Shown here: positions 56,701 through 61,675 of the stretch, piece by piece
Layout: each line of letters begins with the position of its first letter
How positions within the stretch are numbered: the stretch's first letter is position 1
NCBI GenBank assembly: GCA_949286165.1
Contig: CASDZK010000010.1
Coordinates: 1-61,675, forward strand
Source: an uncultured Alistipes sp.
GTDB taxonomy: Bacteria > Bacteroidota > Bacteroidia > Bacteroidales > Rikenellaceae
Length of the DNA: 61,675 nt
Reading direction: 5' to 3'
Program-made: the position numbers and the translations under genes
The notes under the pieces: generated by a model
Seen by the model: the letters and a program-made list of their open reading frames with translations, nothing else
What the model was told of the DNA's origin: nothing
The model's database searches: none

Positions 56701-57420
56701 ATGTCGTTCGACGCTTTTGCGGAGAGACCGCTGGAATCGATGGACGAGCTGATACCGCAACAGGTGCAGTTCGGCGGAATAGGACAACTGACCGACACCC
56801 AGTTGGTGGCCCTGCTATTGGACAAAACGGCGGTATCGACCGCCTACCGTGCGGCCGAAACGCTGCTGGAGAAATACAACGGCGATTTGGACGTCGTTCG
56901 GAAACTGACGCTCAAGGAATTGACCCGTTCCAAAGGAATCGGCCAACGGCAGGCGCTGCGGATACAGGCCGCGCTGGAACTGGCGCGGCGTCTGCCCCCG
57001 CCGGAGGAAAACCTCGCGATCGTTACCAGCAACTACGACGTGGCCGCCATATTCCGGCCGTTGATCGCCCGGCTGCCGCACGAAGAGGTGTGGGCCCTTT
57101 ACCTGAACCCCGGCAACCGGGTACTGGAAAAATGCAGGATCAGCTACGGCGGACAGGAGGTGGCGCCGGTGGATGTGAAAAGCGTGCTGCGCCAGGCGTT
57201 GCGGCAACTGGCCTCGGCCGTGATTCTGGTACACAACCACCCTTCGGGCAACCCCGCTCCCAGCCGGGCGGACATCGACCTGACGCAACGGATGCGGGCG
57301 GCCTGCGAGCTGCTGGACATTCCGCTGCGCGACCACATCATCCTGGGCGGCGACGACATGTTCAGCTTCCGGGCGAAAGGCTGGATGGAAAAAGAGAACG
57401 ACAACGAACCCCGAAAATAG
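56701..57420 (+). CDS. radC: RadC-family JAB/MPN domain protein
   Basis: The 239-residue protein has an N-terminal helix-hairpin-helix region (ELTRSKGIGQRQALRI, about 75-95) and a C-terminal JAB metalloprotease-like domain. The JAMM residues are in VHNHPSGNPAPSRADIDLT, and an acidic residue lies upstream (LPHEEVWALYL). The old link to DNA repair is doubtful and the true role is not known. birA follows after 3 bp, so cotranscription is likely. Confidence 0.9.
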   Translation: MSFDAFAERPLESMDELIPQQVQFGGIGQLTDTQLVALLLDKTAVSTAYRAAETLLEKYNGDLDVVRKLTLKELTRSKGIGQRQALRIQAALELARRLPPPEENLAIVTSNYDVAAIFRPLIARLPHEEVWALYLNPGNRVLEKCRISYGGQEVAPVDVKSVLRQALRQLASAVILVHNHPSGNPAPSRADIDLTQRMRAACELLDIPLRDHIILGGDDMFSFRAKGWMEKENDNEPRK

Positions 57421-57423
57421 ACC

Positions 57424-58161
57424 ATGTTAAAAACGCGCATCATACCTTTGGAAGAGACCGGTTCGACGAACGACGCCGTCCGGGAACAACACCCGGCACA
57501 CGGGGACGTAGTGACGGCGGAATGGCAACGGGCCGGACGCGGACAGAAGGGGAACGGCTGGGAGAGCGAACGGGGGCGGAACCTGCTCTTTTCCCTGTAC
57601 CTGACCCCGCTGTTCCTGCCCTGTCAGGAACAGTTCCGCCTGTCGCAGGCAACGGCGCTGGCCCTGACGGACGCCCTAGCGGAGCACGGGATAACGGCCC
57701 GGATCAAATGGCCGAACGACATTTACGCGGGCGACCGGAAAATCGCGGGCATACTGATCGAAAACAGCGTCGGCATGAACGGGACGTTATTGGACTCGGT
57801 CATCGGCATCGGCCTGAACGTCAATCAAACGGTATTCGTCAGCGACGCCCCCAACCCTACCTCCATGAAGCGGGAGACGGGACGCGATTTCGACCGGAAC
57901 GCAGTGCTGGACGCCTTTCTGCGCGCGTTCGGGAAACGGTATGCCGCTCTGGAAGCGGGCGACCGGGAAACGGTCGCATCCGATTACGCCGCAAAGCTCT
58001 ACCGGCTCGGGGAATGGCATCCCTATCGGGACGCGGGAGGGGTATTCCGGGGCCGGATCGTCCGGGTGGAACCGGACGGGGAGCTGCTCGTGGAACGCGA
58101 CAGCGGCGAAATCCGGGGATATTTGTTCAAACAGATCGAATTCATCGTCGAAGGCCGGTAA
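57424..58161 (+). CDS. birA: Biotin--[acetyl-CoA-carboxylase] ligase
   Basis: BirA attaches biotin to biotin carboxyl carrier proteins through biotinyl-AMP. The 245-residue protein has TGSTNDAVREQ near residue 11, the biotin-binding loop RAGRGQKGNGW, the IKWPNDIY motif and KIAGILIE. It lacks the N-terminal DNA-binding domain of E. coli BirA, so it is probably only an enzyme and not a repressor. It ends before a strong hairpin. Confidence 0.92.
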   Translation: MLKTRIIPLEETGSTNDAVREQHPAHGDVVTAEWQRAGRGQKGNGWESERGRNLLFSLYLTPLFLPCQEQFRLSQATALALTDALAEHGITARIKWPNDIYAGDRKIAGILIENSVGMNGTLLDSVIGIGLNVNQTVFVSDAPNPTSMKRETGRDFDRNAVLDAFLRAFGKRYAALEAGDRETVASDYAAKLYRLGEWHPYRDAGGVFRGRIVRVEPDGELLVERDSGEIRGYLFKQIEFIVEGR

Positions 58162-58230
58162 CGGGCGGAAAAGACGGTGTGGGCACCCTGCCGAAAAGAG
58201 ACATTCTCCCGGCACAACCCGTAAAAAAAG

Positions 58231-58265
58231 AAACCTTGCCTTTGAATCTTCGCAGGCAAGGTTTT
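58231..58265. terminator. Bidirectional terminator between birA and pyrF
   Basis: AAACCTTGCCT (58231-58241) pairs with AGGCAAGGTTT (58254-58264). A-rich and T-rich flanks on each side suit termination of both convergent genes. Confidence 0.85.
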
Positions 58266-58316
58266 AAAATTTAAACGTCGGTACCGGACCCCGTTTCGGG
58301 ACTTCTCCCGACGGAG

Positions 58317-59147
58317 TCATTTCAGGAAAGCGTCGAGCAGGCCGCCCATCCGACGGGCCAGTTCCGCCGCCTTTTCCGCCGCAGCTTCGGCGAACCGTTC
58401 GCCGTTGTCCGCATAGATAATGCCGCGGGAGGAATTGACCAACAGGCCGCATTTGCCGTTCATGCCGAAGCGGGCCGCCTCTTCCAGCGAACCGCCCTGC
58501 GCCCCCACGCCGGGAACGAGCAGGAAATGGTCGGGGACGATGGCCCGGACGGCATGCAGCATATCGGTTTTCGTGGCCCCCACAACATACATGGTATTTT
58601 CCGCGGTTCCCCACTCCCGCGACGTACGCAGCACCGTTTCGTACAGGCATTCCCCGGAGGCCATGCGCTGCATTTCGAAATCGGAAGCGGAACCGTTGGA
58701 GGTCAGGGCCAGCAGCACGGCCCACCGCCCTTCGTATTGCAAAAAAGGCTCCGCCGTGTCGCGCCCCATGTACGGGGAGAGGGTAACGGCATCGACCGCC
58801 GCTTCTCCCTCGAAGAAGGTCCGGGCGTACAGGCGGGAGGTATTGCCGATGTCGCCGCGTTTGGCGTCGGCAATGATGAAAATTTCCGGATAGGTCCGGC
58901 GGATGTATTCCACCGTCTTTTCATAACTCCGCCATCCCCGCGCGCCGCACGCCTCGTAGAAAGCGAGGTTCGGCTTGTAGCTCACGGCAAAGGGGGCGGT
59001 GGCGTCCACCACGGCCCGGTTGAAAGCGAAGACCGGGTCTTCTTCTTCCCGCAGGAACGCGGGGATTTTGGCCGGATCGGTATCGAGCCCCACGCAGAGG
59101 AAGCTCCGTTTCCGGACGATCTGTTCGAATAGTTGCGTACTGTTCAT
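58317..59147 (-). CDS. pyrF: Orotidine 5'-phosphate decarboxylase
   Basis: PyrF makes UMP from OMP, the last step of UMP synthesis. The 276-residue protein is of the longer type 2 form, with [14 protein letters not shown] near the start, the catalytic [11 protein letters not shown] motif near residue 93, and [11 protein letters not shown]. prfA lies upstream with a 41-bp gap, so they may be cotranscribed from the prfA promoter. pyrE is elsewhere in the window. Confidence 0.94.
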   Translation of the reverse strand: MNSTQLFEQIVRKRSFLCVGLDTDPAKIPAFLREEEDPVFAFNRAVVDATAPFAVSYKPNLAFYEACGARGWRSYEKTVEYIRRTYPEIFIIADAKRGDIGNTSRLYARTFFEGEAAVDAVTLSPYMGRDTAEPFLQYEGRWAVLLALTSNGSASDFEMQRMASGECLYETVLRTSREWGTAENTMYVVGATKTDMLHAVRAIVPDHFLLVPGVGAQGGSLEEAARFGMNGKCGLLVNSSRGIIYADNGERFAEAAAEKAAELARRMGGLLDAFLK

Positions 59148-59188
59148 CTCGTCATGTCGGGGTTAGCGCCGCCTGGGAACGGCAGAAA

Positions 59189-60277
59189 TTACTCTTCGGC
59201 CGCCGCCTTGAGGCGTTCGGCGTTTTCGGCGAATTGCAGCTTATCGATGATCTCCTGAAGATCGCCGTCCATGATCGCGCCCAAATTGTAAAGCGTCAGA
59301 TTGATCCGATGGTCGGTTACCCGTCCCTGCGGATAATTATAGGTGCGGATCTTGGCCGAGCGGTCGCCGGTGGAGACCATGGTTTTCCGTTTGGAGGCGA
59401 TTTCGTCCAGATATTTCTGGTATTCCAAATTATAGATGCGGGTGCGAAGCTCTTCCAACGCCTTGTCGAAATTCTTGAGCTGCGATTTCTGGTCCTGGCA
59501 CTGCACGACAATGCCGGTAGGGATATGCGTCAGGCGGATGGCCGAATAGGTGGTATTGACCGACTGGCCGCCGGGACCCGACGCACAGAAAGTGTCCTTG
59601 CGGATGTCGTCCATCTTCAGGTCGATATCGAACTCCTCCGCTTCGGGCAACACGGCCACCGAAGCGGCGGAGGTATGCACGCGCCCCTGCGTTTCGGTCT
59701 GCGGGACCCGCTGCACGCGGTGCACCCCCGACTCGTATTTCAACACGCCGTACACCCCTTCGCCGATCACTTTCAGCACCACTTCCTTATAACCGCCCGA
59801 AGTGCCTTCGCTCTCGGAGGTAATTTCGTAGCGCCACCCCTTCTTTTCGAAGAAACGGACGTACATGCGCAACAGGTCGCCGGCAAAAATGGCCGCTTCG
59901 TCGCCTCCGGTTCCGCCGCGGATTTCCAGAATGGCGTTTTTGCTGTCCTGCGGATCGGCCGGAATCAGCAACAGCTTGATTTCCTCTTCCAATTCGGCGA
60001 TGCGCGGTTCCAGCTCCTCGATTTCGAGTTTGGCCATCTCGCGCATCTCCTCGTCTTTTTCGGTTTGAAGGATCTCCTTGGCCGACTGCAGGTTGCTGAC
60101 GGCATTGCGGTATTTGTCGCTGGCCTCCACCACGGGCATCAGCTCCTTGTACTCCTTGTTGAGCGCTACGTAACGCTTCATATCCGACATGACGTCGGGA
60201 TCCGATATCTGCCGGGCGGTCTCCTCGAATTTCGCTCGAATGCCGTCCAGCTTGGACAGAATGGATTGATCTGACAT
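59189..60277 (-). CDS. prfA: Peptide chain release factor 1
   Basis: RF1 ends translation at UAA and UAG. The 362-residue protein has the N-terminal coiled coil, the RGGTGGDEAAIFAGDLLRMY segment, and the peptidyl-hydrolysis GGQ motif in ASGPGGQSVNTTYSAIR. Downstream are the SQLKNFDKALEELRTRIY and TYNYPQGRVTDHR segments. A PxT-type anticodon-reading region lies between. ATG 60277 follows a perfect promoter. Confidence 0.95.
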   Translation of the reverse strand: MSDQSILSKLDGIRAKFEETARQISDPDVMSDMKRYVALNKEYKELMPVVEASDKYRNAVSNLQSAKEILQTEKDEEMREMAKLEIEELEPRIAELEEEIKLLLIPADPQDSKNAILEIRGGTGGDEAAIFAGDLLRMYVRFFEKKGWRYEITSESEGTSGGYKEVVLKVIGEGVYGVLKYESGVHRVQRVPQTETQGRVHTSAASVAVLPEAEEFDIDLKMDDIRKDTFCASGPGGQSVNTTYSAIRLTHIPTGIVVQCQDQKSQLKNFDKALEELRTRIYNLEYQKYLDEIASKRKTMVSTGDRSAKIRTYNYPQGRVTDHRINLTLYNLGAIMDGDLQEIIDKLQFAENAERLKAAAEE

Positions 60278-60297
60278 AAATATTCCGGTTTTACGGG

Positions 60298-60329
60298 CAA
60301 AGGTAGCTTTTTTCAGGTAAAATAACAAA
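60298..60329 (-). promoter_or_regulatory. Promoter of prfA
   Basis: Read leftwards, TTTG (60329-60326), exactly 20 bp, then TACCTTTG (60305-60298) matches the Bacteroidetes promoter, 20 bp before the prfA ATG. Confidence 0.85.
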
Positions 60330-60453
60330 CAGGGCCGGAAGGGGACCGCAGGAGACGGGAACGAAAAAGAACGGACCGAAAGGGGCGAAGCCAGGCGTAT
60401 CTTTCCGGAACCGGCCAACCGCCGAACGGAACGCGATTCGGAATGACCGACAG

Positions 60454-60720
60454 TTATCAACACTTATCGACAGTTATCGACACATTCGGCCGACAACTGT
60501 CGAATATCTTTCGGACAAGGCGGGAAAAACCAGGATATGAACAAACCGAAAACCGCTATTCCGAAGATATCGACACGGCGGCCCGACAACGGTCCACAAA
60601 CGCAAACTCCACATAACCCAATGATTGACAAAAACATGTAAATAAAAGAATATTCCCAAGCGACAAGAAAAGAACAACGGGCGAACAAACGGCGGACAGG
60701 TTATCGAAAAGTTATCGACC
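60454..60720. other. Gene-free segment with DnaA-box-like repeats
   Basis: Between the prfA promoter and the exbB promoter there is no gene. TTATCAACA (60454-60462), TTATCGACA (60464-60472) and TTATCGACA (60474-60482) lie at exact 10-bp spacing, each one base from the DnaA box TTATCCACA. Further relatives are ATATCGACA (60567-60575), TTATCGAAA (60701-60709) and TTATCGACC (60712-60720). An AT-rich block lies at about 60629-60657. An origin or a DnaA-controlled site is possible but unproven. Confidence 0.35.
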
Positions 60721-60754
60721 GTTGAAAAAAAACGATTCACAGACAGGAACAAGG

Positions 60755-60785
60755 TTTGCCGTTTGACGAAAATAGTGTACATTTG
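60755..60785 (+). promoter_or_regulatory. Promoter of the exbB/tolQ-like gene
   Basis: TTTG at 60755-60758, 19 bp, then TACATTTG at 60778-60785, 44 bp before the ATG at 60830. Confidence 0.75.
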
Positions 60786-60829
60786 TGAGTTTTATTCGAA
60801 TCGAATTTTAAACCGATTATAATATTCTT

Positions 60830-61507
60830 ATGTTACTGCAAGTATCGAACCCGGCGGCCGCCGCTGCCGCAACCGCCCCCGAAACCATGGGGTTGGGCGA
60901 ATTGATTCTGGCCGGAGGATGGTTGATGATCCCGTTGGCCCTGTTGATGGGCGCCGCCATCTTTATCTTCGTGGAAAGATTTACCGTTATCCGGAAAGCC
61001 TCGTCGGTGGACATGAAATTCATGAACCGCATCCGGGAAATGATGTACGCCGGACAGATACCGGCCGCGCTGAAACTGTGCCGCAGCACTCCCTCCCCCA
61101 TCGCACGGATGATCGAGAAAGGCATCGAACACCTGGGACGTCCGATGGGAGACATTCATACGGCCATCGAAAACGTGGCCAATCTGGAAGTGTCGAAACT
61201 GGAAAACAACCTGCCGTTCTTAGCCACCATAGCCGGAGGCGCGCCGATGATCGGGTTCCTCGGCACGGTATTGGGGATGGTGGAAGCCTTTATGAACATG
61301 GCGCAGGCCGGAGGATCGGTGGACATGTCGTTGCTTTCCAGCGGGATGTACACCGCCATGGTAACCACGGTAGCCGGCCTGATCGTGGGTATTCCCGCCT
61401 ATTTCGGCTACAACTACCTCGTGCAGCGAATCGAAAAGTTAGTGTTCCAGATGGAAGCCAACTCCATCGCATTCATGGATATCCTGAACCAGCCCGTCGA
61501 AGAATAA
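60830..61507 (+). CDS. MotA/TolQ/ExbB-family proton channel protein
   Basis: The 225-residue membrane protein has three hydrophobic segments (about 26-48, 128-152 and 174-200). The typical helix pattern is LPFLATIAGGAPMIGFLGTVLGMVEAF, followed by SSGMYTAMVTTVAGLIVGIPAY. With an ExbD/TolR partner it forms a proton-driven motor, powering TonB-type uptake or the Tol system. Sequence alone does not separate ExbB from TolQ. The partner gene begins 13 bp downstream. Confidence 0.9.
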   Translation: MLLQVSNPAAAAAATAPETMGLGELILAGGWLMIPLALLMGAAIFIFVERFTVIRKASSVDMKFMNRIREMMYAGQIPAALKLCRSTPSPIARMIEKGIEHLGRPMGDIHTAIENVANLEVSKLENNLPFLATIAGGAPMIGFLGTVLGMVEAFMNMAQAGGSVDMSLLSSGMYTAMVTTVAGLIVGIPAYFGYNYLVQRIEKLVFQMEANSIAFMDILNQPVEE

Positions 61508-61520
61508 AAACATTACGGAA

Positions 61521-61675
61521 ATGGCTATCAAAAGAGGATCGAAAGTAGAAACGTCGTTCGGATCGGCCTCCATGACCGACCTGATGTTCCTGTTGATTAT
61601 GTTTTTCATGGTAGCGACCACGCTCATCAACTCGAACGCCCTGAAAATCGCCCTGCCCCAAAGCAGCAATCAGGT
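61521..61675 (+). CDS. ExbD/TolR-family protein, cut by the window end
   Basis: Only the first 51 codons are present. The product begins MAIKRGSKVETSFGSASMTDLMFLL and continues with one membrane helix ending near TLINSNALKIALP. This is the usual start of ExbD/TolR, with the essential proton-carrying Asp in SMTDLMFLL. It pairs with the ExbB/TolQ protein encoded 13 bp upstream. Confidence 0.88.
   Translation, partial: MAIKRGSKVETSFGSASMTDLMFLLIMFFMVATTLINSNALKIALPQSSNQ

Overview
The window is about 61.7 kb of a Bacteroidales chromosome, most like Alistipes or another Rikenellaceae member. The evidence is moderately high GC content, promoters of the Bacteroidetes type (TTTG, about 20 bp, then TAnnTTTG) in front of many genes, little sign of Shine-Dalgarno sites, lipoprotein signal peptides on many exported proteins, and typical families such as NigD-like and DUF5128 six-bladed propeller lipoproteins, RICIN-fused LacZ, GH130, GH29 and GH95. 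Genus assignment is inference.

1-12.2 kb: the division and cell wall (dcw) operon murE-mraY-murD-ftsW-murG-murC-ftsQ-ftsA-ftsZ, closed by a strong hairpin. Together these genes make the lipid-linked peptidoglycan precursor and assemble the divisome. 12.2-15.1 kb: manA, a YeiH-family membrane protein and rpsO. 15.3-24.7 kb: accessory exported proteins, including a propeller lipoprotein, a periplasmic nitroreductase, a RICIN-LacZ beta-galactosidase with an aldo/keto reductase, and two unrecognised envelope proteins.

24.8-29.3 kb is the most unusual part. Three leftward genes encode a DprA-like (SLOG fold) protein, an HNH nuclease, and a degenerate FtsZ homologue that keeps the T7 catalytic loop but lacks the T4 GTP-binding loop. 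A WYL-domain regulator faces them across a shared promoter region with repeated motifs. Nuclease and FtsZ-like genes overlap by ATGA. I propose a candidate stress or defence module that could act on cell division; this function is inference. A nucleotidyltransferase-fold protein lies next to it with its own promoter.

29.3-37.4 kb: hydF, a NigD-like lipoprotein, a LUD protein, an SRPBCC protein, pyrE, a NUDIX hydrolase, an S9 peptidase and folC. 37.6-45.5 kb: four exported glycoside-active enzymes (GH130, GH29, GH2, GH95) without a SusC/SusD pair. 46.0-51.3 kb: rsfS-ftsH-cdsA-psd and an AI-2E family permease. 51.4-53.7 kb: one tRNA-Val(TAC), a GNAT and lipoprotein pair, and a likely structured RNA with a 141-nt hairpin resembling 6S RNA. 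53.9-60.3 kb: a small ATPase, asnA, two small membrane proteins, radC, birA, pyrF and prfA. 60.3-61.7 kb: a gene-free segment with DnaA-box-like repeats, then tolQ/exbB and the start of tolR/exbD, cut by the window end.

Two families of dispersed intergenic repeats are visible (three copies of one, two of the other).
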